From CBDCWA01 sp965223255 (GTDB lineage Bacteria > Pseudomonadota > Alphaproteobacteria > Rhizobiales > Hyphomicrobiaceae), in the NCBI GenBank assembly GCA_965223255.1, contig CBDCWA010000002.1, positions 620,001-684,000 of the forward strand: a stretch of DNA of 64,000 nucleotides, read 5' to 3'. This document shows, piece after piece, positions 45,801-53,145 of this stretch; within the stretch, counting starts at the first letter, position 1; each line of letters begins with the position of its first letter. A model generated the notes under the pieces. The model had not been told where the DNA came from. It searched no databases and saw nothing but the letters and a program-made list of their open reading frames with translations. The position numbers and the translations under genes were made by a program.

Positions 45801-47992
45801 AGTTCAACGTCGAGCAATTTGCCCCTGAGCTCAAGTTTTCAGGTTTGACGGCGACTGCGACGGCCAATCCCAAGGGCGCTGTCAACGCCGATGTATTCTT
45901 GAATGTTGGCGAAACGCCATCCGGTCTGAAGCTGGACTGCGATTATAATTGCGACTTGTATGATGGCGCGACCATTGCCTCTTGGCTTCAGGCCTTCGCC
46001 GATATCGCCGCCCAGTTGGTTGAGGACCCCAAGATCTTGGTTTCGGATCTGCGCCTGCCGGGTGAACTATCTACAACTGGGCCGACAAGTCTGCGCGACG
46101 ATGAACAACGGCTGATCGCCAGCTGGAATGAGACCCAGGCAGATTATCCCCGTGATCAGTCAATCATTGACGTGTTCGAACAACAGGTTGCAGCACGGCC
46201 TGAGGCAACCGCGCTCGAATTTTCCGGCGAGACAATGAGCTATCAAATGCTCAACACGTTTGCCGATCAACTGGCTGACCGCATTGCTGCGCTGGGTGTA
46301 TCGCGTGGAGACCGGGTAGCCGTCTGTATTCCCCGCTCCTTTGATCTCATGGCGACGATCCTTGCTGTTCTGAAAGTCGGCGCAGCCTACGTACCGATTG
46401 ATCCGCAATCCCCACCGGAACGCATTGCCTTTGTGCTGCGCGATGCAAACGCGAAAGCTATCGTGACAGACAGCACATTGGATATGCCAGACGTGGACGC
46501 CAGAGTGCTAATGGTCGACGCCGTTGCCGGCGTGCAGATCGCGAGTCCAACGGAAGCGGTCTTCGATCGGCCGGCGGCGGATGACCTCGCCTACGTCATG
46601 TATACGTCCGGCTCGACGGGGCGACCGAAAGGAGTGATGGTCGAGCACCGCTCTGCTGTCCAGCTGGTCTGCAACAGTGACATTCAGGATTTTGGCCAAG
46701 GTCAACGCGCGCTATTAAGTGTTTCGGTGGCATTTGACCCATCGCTTCTCGATATTCTCGGCAGTTTGCTCAATGGCGGGACGTTGGTGATTATGCCGCC
46801 GGAAGTCGCAGAGCCTGCTGCGATCGCACGTCACGTCGAAAAGCATAAAATTACCGCGCTGGTCACGACGACGGGCGTGTTCCATGTCCTGGTCGAAGAT
46901 CATCTCGATCAACTTGGCTCATTGCGTCAAATGAATGTCGGTGGCGAGGTGCTCTCACCGTCGCATGCCCAGAAGTTCATCGATAGTTTGCCGCACGCAA
47001 CGCTGATTGCCGCCTACGGACCGACGGAAGCAACAACCATCGCCACCTTCTCGCACTTCCGCCATGGCGATCGCATCCCAGATCCGGTACCGATCGGGCG
47101 TCCGATGGCGAACACGCGCACCTATATTGTCGACGATCAGCTAAAGCAGTTGGCAATCGGCGAGCGCGGCGAACTTGTGATCGCCGGCGATGGTTTGGCG
47201 CGTGGCTATCTCGACCATGCTGAGCTGACGCGCGAAAAGTTCGTTACAATGGAAATTGCACCGGGCCTGACAGAACGTGTCTATCGTACCGGCGATTTGG
47301 CAAGCTTCGATGACACCGGCATCCTTTACTTCCACGGCCGGCTCGATGGTCAGGTCAAGTTGCGCGGCTATCGAATTGAGATCGGCGAAATCGAATCTGA
47401 ATTGGCGCGTCAGGAGAACGTGGCCGGTGCCTGCGTCGTGGCCGTTAAAGAGGCTGGCCGAGTGAGCAGGCTGGCGGCATTCGTCACCCCGGTTGAGGGC
47501 GCAAAATTAAGTCCTGATGCGCTCAAACGGGCGATTGCCGCAACACTGATGCCCTATATGGTTCCAGGCAGCATCGAGGTGCTCGACAGCCTGCCACTGA
47601 ACGTTAATGGAAAGATCGACCGCGACGCCCTCACTGGCCTCGCCGAACAGCACCGTCTTGAACGCGAGTATGTCGCGCCGGAAACCGACGGCGAAATCGC
47701 GTTGGCAGAGATTACGCGCGAGGTCATGAAACTCGATACATTGGGTGTGACCGAAAATCTTTTTGAACTCGGTCTCGATTCCCTGATGATGTTCCAGATC
47801 GCCTCCCGCGCGGAAAAGGCCGGCATAACGGTGACGCCTCGCGCCATCATGGAGGCGCGCAGCATTCGCGCAGCTCTGCAGGTCGCTGCGGCTGCACCAC
47901 CAACTTTGGCCCCCGTCACCTCTCGAAAAATCACCCGTGCGGTGCGCCAGAAGGTGACCTTGAGCCCGGCGGCGCGACGCCAAGGAATCTAA
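39869..47992 (+). CDS. hybrid PKS-NRPS: KS-AT-ACP-aminotransferase-C-A-T
   Basis: The 2707-residue protein starts at 39869 (GAGAGG upstream). Domains: ketosynthase, about 8-440 (TACSTS Cys189; His325 and His365); acyltransferase, about 540-830 (GHSIGE Ser636; HAFH at 732-735, the malonyl-CoA type); ACP, about 950-1015 (LGFDS Ser981); a Pro/Ala-rich linker; a class III PLP aminotransferase, about 1170-1600 (GSEAVMAAMR, DEVVTGFR, YGK Lys1443); condensation, about 1630-2050 (HHIICDG at 1763-1769); adenylation, about 2090-2590 (YTSGSTGRPKG at 2265; pocket by eye D-P-L-V-N-G-A-T-I-K); carrier, about 2610-2680 (LGLDS Ser2638). There is no ketoreductase, so the beta-keto thioester is probably transaminated to a beta-amine, as in McyE and the iturin-type synthetases. 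It should extend a starter from the A-T protein by two carbons and join one amino acid. Confidence 0.95.
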   Translation: MRDTDPDKLPENSIAIVAMAGRFPGASSVTEFWQNQLAGKESISRFSIDELEIANKEFARDNDTYVRARSVLNEIDQFDAEFFGIYPLEAKVMDPQQRLFMESCWEAFEAGGYDPAAYPGPVGVFAGCSIPTYFLTNLCRQPGFIEKFTGDYQAGSFPELLGNGVDFFATRVAYKLDLKGPAITVATACSTSLVAVVQACQSLLTFQCDMALAGGASISLPQKRGTNYIEGGMTSPDGHCRTFDADAGGTVFGSGVGVVLLKRLEDALEDGDPIHAVIRGFGINNDGAGKIGYTAPSIDGQADAITMALDIADIDPRSIGYVEAHGTGTPLGDPIEMAALKKAFASDSADEPVCVIGTAKTNVGHLDAAAGVTGLINATHIVRDAKFPATLHFKAPNPKLGLEGSRFTVNRALSDWPESGVRRAGVSAFGVGGTNAHVIIEAPPAREVQSAKQDAFLLPLSARTPTALAAMQQNLAAHLEANPELPIADVAWTLQTGRRRFDHGSIVVAATTQEALEALKGEAAERTQERATPVIDPKICFMFPGQGAQHVGMGRGLYASQPVYRQAFDECAELLLPLIELDLRSYVYPEDEDDGTLADRLRDTAVAQPAIFSVEYALAKLWQSLGIKPEVLIGHSIGEFAAACLAGVFSLPDALKIVAARGRLMQDVAPGSMLAVSLPEADLRPRLTEHLSIAAINAPKACVIAGPSENVETFASDLKSEGISCRPLVTSHAFHSAMMDPVVAPFREIVARIDLQPPAIPIISTVTGALMRPEEATDPDYWARHLRQPVKFSDAIAQCRADEHAVLLEAGPGNTLNTLARLHPAKDRQQVAAASLPGPGAGERDQDTILHALGALWLAGITPDWSALSGSEPQQRVRQALPTYPFERKRVWLDVEATEARSAPSPTQSVTTSPQAMMDPSVMQDAQSPNAQSDTPTQDQPAQNRQARIRAALVDIFEDLSGKALSGEASEATFLELGFDSLFLTQATRAVQKDIGLKITFRQLLGDLATFDDLAAYADKKLAPDAFAAPEPTLAPEGSTRDAQSPPAPPTAAARPMPDAIATAASDTDLTALMREQLQVMNQVFSTQIAALQGQPGAATAPTALLASTEQTVSTPLQHPPVENLQVPVETPPEAAQPDAGAPKVHGPFAPLEAKRSTDITSRQAAKIDNIVRAYNAHAPESKRRTEAHRARLADPRVVSGFRAEWKDAIYPIITQSSKGSRLKDVDGNEYIDLLNGFGPIMFGHRPDFVEEAMRAQLGEGIEIGPQTPLAGEIAELFCDMTGNERMTFCNTGSEAVMAAMRLARTVTGREKIVMFSGDYHGMFDEVLVKPWTSRQGEPGAIPLAPGIPRESVANIIVLDYGTDDSLRWITENVEDLAAVIVEPVQSRRPDFQPVDFLRSLREVTKAAGTALVFDEVVTGFRSHPGGCQELFSIRADMATYGKVLGGGMPVGVLAGRAEFMDALDGGQWRFGDDSCPEVGMTFFAGTFVRHPLTLAAVKAVLQHIKAHGPSLSEELAQRTTQMVARINAVFERLNVPTRMANYTSFMFFKFPAEERFASLFYVLLRRHGVHVQEGFPCFLTTAHSDEDIDKIVAAFETAALEMHEGALFTTSPEDVAAPVSAVAPTADERRVPLTEPQREIFHAAILGDDVSCAFNESFSIDLHGPLNDNALASAIDTLMARHGALRAKIDTDGASMQIDPAAKLVPTREDFSNLPPAAAQEAFSVHLADNATSPFDLFAGPLIRATIVKMAEAHHVLVVTAHHIICDGWSCDIIATDLAELYSAAVEQRAPSLEAPADYAAFARQDVAMRSSSENTEAESYWLEQYETIPILPELPTDRPRGPSRTYAGATETVHVSQAAYQSIKEAGAKHGMSLFATLLASYAALLYRLSGQSDLAIGIPLAGQSSLDNTNLVGHCVNALPLRISVDGTSTAEALMSEAREKLLDAYEHQTFTYGTLVQRLNLIRDPNRLPLSEVQFNVEQFAPELKFSGLTATATANPKGAVNADVFLNVGETPSGLKLDCDYNCDLYDGATIASWLQAFADIAAQLVEDPKILVSDLRLPGELSTTGPTSLRDDEQRLIASWNETQADYPRDQSIIDVFEQQVAARPEATALEFSGETMSYQMLNTFADQLADRIAALGVSRGDRVAVCIPRSFDLMATILAVLKVGAAYVPIDPQSPPERIAFVLRDANAKAIVTDSTLDMPDVDARVLMVDAVAGVQIASPTEAVFDRPAADDLAYVMYTSGSTGRPKGVMVEHRSAVQLVCNSDIQDFGQGQRALLSVSVAFDPSLLDILGSLLNGGTLVIMPPEVAEPAAIARHVEKHKITALVTTTGVFHVLVEDHLDQLGSLRQMNVGGEVLSPSHAQKFIDSLPHATLIAAYGPTEATTIATFSHFRHGDRIPDPVPIGRPMANTRTYIVDDQLKQLAIGERGELVIAGDGLARGYLDHAELTREKFVTMEIAPGLTERVYRTGDLASFDDTGILYFHGRLDGQVKLRGYRIEIGEIESELARQENVAGACVVAVKEAGRVSRLAAFVTPVEGAKLSPDALKRAIAATLMPYMVPGSIEVLDSLPLNVNGKIDRDALTGLAEQHRLEREYVAPETDGEIALAEITREVMKLDTLGVTENLFELGLDSLMMFQIASRAEKAGITVTPRAIMEARSIRAALQVAAAAPPTLAPVTSRKITRAVRQKVTLSPAARRQGI

Positions 47993-47995
47993 GCG

Positions 47996-50900
47996 ATGAC
48001 CACGACAGAAGGCCCAGGCAACCTCGGCTCCACTGCCGACGGATCGGGCCCAACCACTACAGCGCTCGAGGAGACCGAGGTCATCGTCTTTCCTCTGACT
48101 CCGCAACAGCGTACGATGTATTGGGCTGACCGCAAGGCGCCGGGGACACCGATCTACAATGGGGCTTTTCGCTTCGAGTTGGTGGGCGATGTCACTCCAT
48201 CAAGACTCGAAGCCGCGCTCAATATCCTCTTGGAGCGCCATGAAATCTTACGCGCCAATTGTCGACTAATCGGCGATAACCCGATGCTTGTCGTCCCGCC
48301 CATGCGCCGAATTGGGCTAACAAGCGTGGATGTCCAATCGGCGGCTGATCCGTCAGCGGAAGTTGAACGATTATGCGAGCAAGAAGCGCGGCGCGGCTTT
48401 GATATCGCAAATGACTTATTGATGCGCGCTGGCGTGATCATCGTCGCAGCGGATCGGGCGGTGTTCACCCTGACATTGCACAATTTGATCTGCGACGGGG
48501 TATCCCTCAGCCTGTTATTAAAGGAATTGGCGGAGTTATGTGCTGCGGCGCATAGCGGCCACGCGCTCGAATGGGAAGAACCCGAGATCCAATATGGCGA
48601 CTATGCCGAGTGGCTTACATCACAATTAGACAGTGCAGAAAGCAAGCGCAATCTCGCTTACTGGCGGGGCCAGTTGCACGGTTATCGCTGCCTGGAACTT
48701 GCCCCCGATCAGCCAGATCCCAACGGTGGCGATACCTCCAGCCAAATCTTGTCGCGTGAACTGCCACGATCGCTTACCGACCGGCTGCACCAGTTTTCCA
48801 ATTCCAATAATGGCACGTTCTTCATCACGACGCTGGCGGCATTTGTTGCCGTTCTGGCACGCGAGACCGGCCAATCCGACATATCGGTCGGCTCACCTGC
48901 CGCTGGACGCATGACGCCTGAACTCGAGCGCCTGATTGGCCCGGTCATCAATTACGTCATCCTGCGCGTCCGCGCGGGCCAGGATCCAACGCTCCAAACT
49001 GTGCTGGAGCGCACGCAGGAAACTGTTTTGGACTCATTCGCCCGTCAAGAAACGCCCCTGGAGCAAATCGCGACAGCATTCGCCCAAAGTCCTGACGAAC
49101 TGCCCGATCCACCTTTTCGCATCACCTTCGCCTGCCATCGTGGCTTTACCTACACCGGTAGCCAAGTGTTCTCCAAAGCCACGACCGGTTTCGATATGAT
49201 TCCTGTGCCATCGAAGTCTCAAGGCGCATTGTTTGACGCCTTCTTCTTCTTGGTCGAGCGTGAAGAGGGCTGGCGCGTTTCGGTCGACTATCGCACTTCG
49301 CTATTTTCCGCAGAAAAGATTAATCGCCTTCTCGATTGGTACTGCGAGGTTCTGGAACTTCTGTGCCGCGCGCCTGACATGCATGTTTCCGAACTGCCGT
49401 TCGCTCCTGCCGCAGCGCCTGTACTGGCGAGCGCGTCAGCAATGAGTTTAGGTAACACGGCCAACGCTGAAGCACTGGAACTTGAGGGTCCCGAAGAGGC
49501 GTCAATATTCGAATTACCGGCAAGCTTCGGCCAGGAACGGTTCTGGTTATTGCACAAGGCGGCACCGGAAAGTTCAGCACATAATCTGACCGTCTCAATG
49601 AAGATCACTGGGCCGTTAGAGGTGACGCGTCTCGAAGAGGGGTTGCAGCACGTCATTTCTCGGCATGAGGTATTGCGAACCAGGTTTGTTGAGCGCGACG
49701 GGGAGTTGATGCAGCAGGTGCTTCCCGAAGTCGCATTTTCACTCGACGTCGAGAGCTGCGTCGGCGCGTCACCTGACGCCCAGCTTGAAGCGATCGACAG
49801 CGCGCAAAAGCGCTTGGCGAGCAAGGTATTTGACCTTGAGGACGCGCCCCTCATTGCCGCCACCGTCCTGCACACACAACAAGACAGTGCAATATTTATC
49901 CTTGCTGCCCATCATATCATCGGCGACGGCCAGTCGTTTGCTAATCTATTGCAAGAGCTTTGGCAGATTTATGAGCACCAGACGGACCGCCAGCCGTCAG
50001 TAGCACTACCGGAGCTGGAGCTGCAATTCGGCGATTTTGCGCAATGGCAACGATCGTGGGCAGCAAGCGACGACGCAGAGGCCCAGCTGACCTACTGGCA
50101 AACCGTATTGAAGGGCCAGCTACCAGTGCTCGATTTTCCGTTGGATCGCCGTCCCAACCACGAAAAGAGCCCATCGGCATCGTCGCATTTGCGTAAAATA
50201 CCGCAAGACTTGGTGGTGCGATTGAAGGCCCGTGGCATTGATTCGCAATGCACGATGTTTGCAATAACGGCAGCGGCATTCACCGCTCTCCTGGCACGTT
50301 ATAGCGATGAACGCGATATTTTGTTGGGCAGTCCGATTGCCAATCGCACCCATTACACCCAAGACGCAATCGGCCCGTTTTCTGGCCCGCTTGCCCTTCG
50401 TTTTGAGTTGCCGGAAGACACGTCACTGGCGGCGCTATTGGAGCATGTGCGCAACCGGACCCTCGACGCGCTCTCCAATAAGGATCTGCCGTTTGAAAAG
50501 ATTCTCGAACTGGTTGATGCGCGCACCATCGATGGACGCAATCCCCTGTTCCAGTTCTATTTCCTTTATCAGAAGGCATTCGTACAATCGTATCGAACCA
50601 AAACCCTGACGATTGAGTCCCTTCCGCCGCCGAAACCTGCGACACCCTATGAATTGCAGCTTGCGGTCATAGAGCGAACAACCGGCACGACCATCGAGTT
50701 CTCCTACGATCAAGCGCTTTTTGATCCTGTGACGGTTGAGAAAATTGCTGACTACTATCTCGAGGTCTTATCAAGTATCGCGGACCAGCCTGAGCGGCAG
50801 CTATCAGCTCTGCCGGCCCCAGAGGTCAACCCTGCCAGCCATCGACTGGTACCGGATGAGATCTCAGAGCAGCCATTTGTGGCACCGCGCACGCAAACCG

Positions 50901-51955
50901 AACAGCGACTGGCGGTTATCTGGCAGCAGGTATTGAAGCGTGATGAGATTTCAATTCACGACAACTTCTTTCACCTTGGCGGCCAATCGGTCACCGCTGC
51001 CCGCATGATTGTCGCCATTGCCCGAGAGTTCCAACTGCGCCTGAATATTTCGGTTTTGGTGCGCGCGCCAACTCTTGCCGGCCTTGCCGCCCACTTGGAC
51101 GCACCGGAAGAAGTCCGAAAAACCAATCTCGTACCCCTTCAGACGGCTGGCCACAAACCGCCGATCTTCCTGATGCATTGCGGTGGCGGGCATCTCTTGC
51201 GCTACCAGGACTTTGTATCTGCTATGCCGGGCGATCAACCGATTTACGGGTTCAGCGCCCCGCCACTTGATGACGAACTGCGCTCTATGAGCGTCGAAAA
51301 ACTCGCCACGCTTTACACCGAAGAAATGCGCCGCCTGCAGCCGGCAGGGCCCTATCAGATCGCCGGTTATTCCTTCGGCGGCCTACTGGCCTACGAAGCC
51401 GCCCGCCAACTCAAGCAAGCCGGTGAGCACGTCTCTATGCTGGCGATATTGGACACCGGAAACCCCGACTATTATCGCAAACTTCCGCTGAGCCAACGCT
51501 TAACCATGCAACTCATGCACTATGCTTCGGTCGCGCGGCGGTACGCAAGCAATTTGAAAGCCGGACGCTTCGAGGCCATTCGCGAGAATTTTAAGGAGAC
51601 GCTTGGTAATCGGACGCGCGATCTGCGTTGGAAATTGGGGCTGGGCAAGGGCCGCGGATCGGATGCCGATTCTAAGACCGAAGACAACACAGATCTGCCG
51701 ATTGAAGATAACGTTCCGTTGTTCTCGGAAATGACCGGCCGCTACACGCCATCAGCGTACACCGGCCAGCTTCTGCTGTTCAACGCAGAAGGACGCGGCA
51801 AAGAGTATGCAAATCCACTTCTCGGTTGGGAGAAAGTGGCCGGCGATGGTCTACAGATCCGATTTGTTCCAGGCGACCACTATACATTTATGACAAAGCC
51901 GCATGTCACGAAACTGGTCGAGAAGATGATTGCCTATCAGCAGGAGGCAAATTGA
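47996..51955 (+). CDS. terminal NRPS: C-C-T-thioesterase without adenylation domain
   Basis: The 1319-residue protein begins 3 bases after the previous stop. Domains: condensation C1, about 28-460, whose active-site motif reads HNLICDG (162-168), so the second, catalytic His of HHxxxDG is Asn; condensation C2, about 503-940, with intact HHIIGDG (639-645); carrier, about 960-1035 (LGGQS, Ser998); type I thioesterase, about 1045-1315 (GYSFGG Ser1126; likely Asp1153 and His1295). No A domain is present, so the carrier must be charged in trans or only receives the chain. C1 may be structural, non-catalytic, or serve another reaction. The TE releases the product. The end lies 16 bases from the convergent GT17 gene. 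Confidence 0.95.
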   Translation: MTTTEGPGNLGSTADGSGPTTTALEETEVIVFPLTPQQRTMYWADRKAPGTPIYNGAFRFELVGDVTPSRLEAALNILLERHEILRANCRLIGDNPMLVVPPMRRIGLTSVDVQSAADPSAEVERLCEQEARRGFDIANDLLMRAGVIIVAADRAVFTLTLHNLICDGVSLSLLLKELAELCAAAHSGHALEWEEPEIQYGDYAEWLTSQLDSAESKRNLAYWRGQLHGYRCLELAPDQPDPNGGDTSSQILSRELPRSLTDRLHQFSNSNNGTFFITTLAAFVAVLARETGQSDISVGSPAAGRMTPELERLIGPVINYVILRVRAGQDPTLQTVLERTQETVLDSFARQETPLEQIATAFAQSPDELPDPPFRITFACHRGFTYTGSQVFSKATTGFDMIPVPSKSQGALFDAFFFLVEREEGWRVSVDYRTSLFSAEKINRLLDWYCEVLELLCRAPDMHVSELPFAPAAAPVLASASAMSLGNTANAEALELEGPEEASIFELPASFGQERFWLLHKAAPESSAHNLTVSMKITGPLEVTRLEEGLQHVISRHEVLRTRFVERDGELMQQVLPEVAFSLDVESCVGASPDAQLEAIDSAQKRLASKVFDLEDAPLIAATVLHTQQDSAIFILAAHHIIGDGQSFANLLQELWQIYEHQTDRQPSVALPELELQFGDFAQWQRSWAASDDAEAQLTYWQTVLKGQLPVLDFPLDRRPNHEKSPSASSHLRKIPQDLVVRLKARGIDSQCTMFAITAAAFTALLARYSDERDILLGSPIANRTHYTQDAIGPFSGPLALRFELPEDTSLAALLEHVRNRTLDALSNKDLPFEKILELVDARTIDGRNPLFQFYFLYQKAFVQSYRTKTLTIESLPPPKPATPYELQLAVIERTTGTTIEFSYDQALFDPVTVEKIADYYLEVLSSIADQPERQLSALPAPEVNPASHRLVPDEISEQPFVAPRTQTEQRLAVIWQQVLKRDEISIHDNFFHLGGQSVTAARMIVAIAREFQLRLNISVLVRAPTLAGLAAHLDAPEEVRKTNLVPLQTAGHKPPIFLMHCGGGHLLRYQDFVSAMPGDQPIYGFSAPPLDDELRSMSVEKLATLYTEEMRRLQPAGPYQIAGYSFGGLLAYEAARQLKQAGEHVSMLAILDTGNPDYYRKLPLSQRLTMQLMHYASVARRYASNLKAGRFEAIRENFKETLGNRTRDLRWKLGLGKGRGSDADSKTEDNTDLPIEDNVPLFSEMTGRYTPSAYTGQLLLFNAEGRGKEYANPLLGWEKVAGDGLQIRFVPGDHYTFMTKPHVTKLVEKMIAYQQEAN

Positions 51956-51971
51956 CACCCACAAGCCACAA

Positions 51972-52859
51972 TCAAGCCTGTGAGTCAGCGGGCTTTGTCC
52001 CCGTCGCCGCCAAGATATGGTCCCACCGCCGGGGATCCTCCTGCACCGGAGCCGGCAGCGTACATAGGCCAACCAATTCCAACTGATCACCGAAGAAAGA
52101 TTTTCGCTCTGCGATACGCGCCGGCAGCAATTTCGGGTCAAGCGTATCTGCCGTACAGTATTCCTCGTGCGAGAAGGCCTGCAATTTCAAGGCCACGTCC
52201 GCACTATCCATCACAAAAGAAAAATGCCATGCACCGCGCGGATAGAGAATGCGCCGCAGCCAAGCGCCATGCCGCCATCTGGTATCAAGGTGCCAAGCGA
52301 TCGCCTCGAAGCGTGGGTCGAGTGATTTGGAACGAATGCCGCGCACGCGACGCAAACGCTCACCGGACTGAAAGTGCCGCATTTCGATCATTCGCGGGCC
52401 ACCCCAGCGGCTATGCTGAGTTCTCACGCGTAGATTGAGGCGAAAATTGTGTTCGTCTTTACTGAAAATCGTAATGGCGCCGGGCGCGGTTGCCAACGAG
52501 TCCGAAAGCGCTGCCGGTTTCGGGATCTCATCGACATCAGAAACCAGTATGAGATCATCGGGTTCGGCATCGCCAAGACCCCGTGCGATTGCGTCACGTT
52601 GATGGCGTTCGGCCAGCCACGGATCATCGCTGAGGGGCATATCGTCAACAACGACATGAATAATCCGATCAAGAAACGGTCGAAAACGATCTCTTGCCTC
52701 CGCGAAATACAAGGGCTTCGCGGTACCTCTAAACGTGGTGGTTGCTTCCACCACAACGAAACGGCTTACATAAGGTTCGAGCGTGCGCAATCGGAGCTCA
52801 AGAATATCGAGCTCATTGAAGAATGTGAAGCAGTCGAACAACTGCCGCGAGGTCGTCAT
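51972..52859 (-). CDS. glycosyltransferase family 17
   Basis: The 295-residue protein matches the GT17 family, whose animal members (MGAT3) add bisecting beta-1,4-GlcNAc. It starts FDCFTFFNELDILELRL, continues FVVVEATTTFRGTAKPL and has the nucleotide-sugar/metal motif LILVSDVDEIP (about 103-113), then a Trp-rich C-terminal region with GAWHFSF (about 215) and FSHEEYC. No membrane anchor is seen, so it should act in the cytoplasm, transferring GlcNAc or a related sugar to a lipid-linked repeat unit. It is convergent with the NRPS operon. Bacterial GT17 genes are known from surface-polysaccharide loci but are uncommon. Confidence 0.88.
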   Translation of the reverse strand: MTTSRQLFDCFTFFNELDILELRLRTLEPYVSRFVVVEATTTFRGTAKPLYFAEARDRFRPFLDRIIHVVVDDMPLSDDPWLAERHQRDAIARGLGDAEPDDLILVSDVDEIPKPAALSDSLATAPGAITIFSKDEHNFRLNLRVRTQHSRWGGPRMIEMRHFQSGERLRRVRGIRSKSLDPRFEAIAWHLDTRWRHGAWLRRILYPRGAWHFSFVMDSADVALKLQAFSHEEYCTADTLDPKLLPARIAERKSFFGDQLELVGLCTLPAPVQEDPRRWDHILAATGTKPADSQA

Positions 52860-53145
52860 TTGGGCCCCTATACCATCTCAACCACATGCCGACTAAGCGA
52901 AACGGTGCGCTGGCATAGTATGCGTCAAGTTGCGGCCTTTCGCTACAGAGCCGCAGCTTTTTTTGTTGTTTTGGGCGGCGGCAGTGCATTCCCGTCGTAA
53001 GAACGCTCGCCGACATACCGCGTAATACGTGGTGGCGGCGAAAATGTCCTGTAGGCAGCTCTCTGCACGAAACACTTTGAATAACAACAACCTCTGAGAC
53101 AGGACCAAGACTTCCGGGCGCGCAGTGATGCGGCATGCTTTGTCC

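Noticed and set aside
40007..49875. Many antisense open frames of 60-250 codons opposite the NRPS-PKS genes
   Set aside because: They follow from the codon bias of the real genes; none has motifs or start signals.
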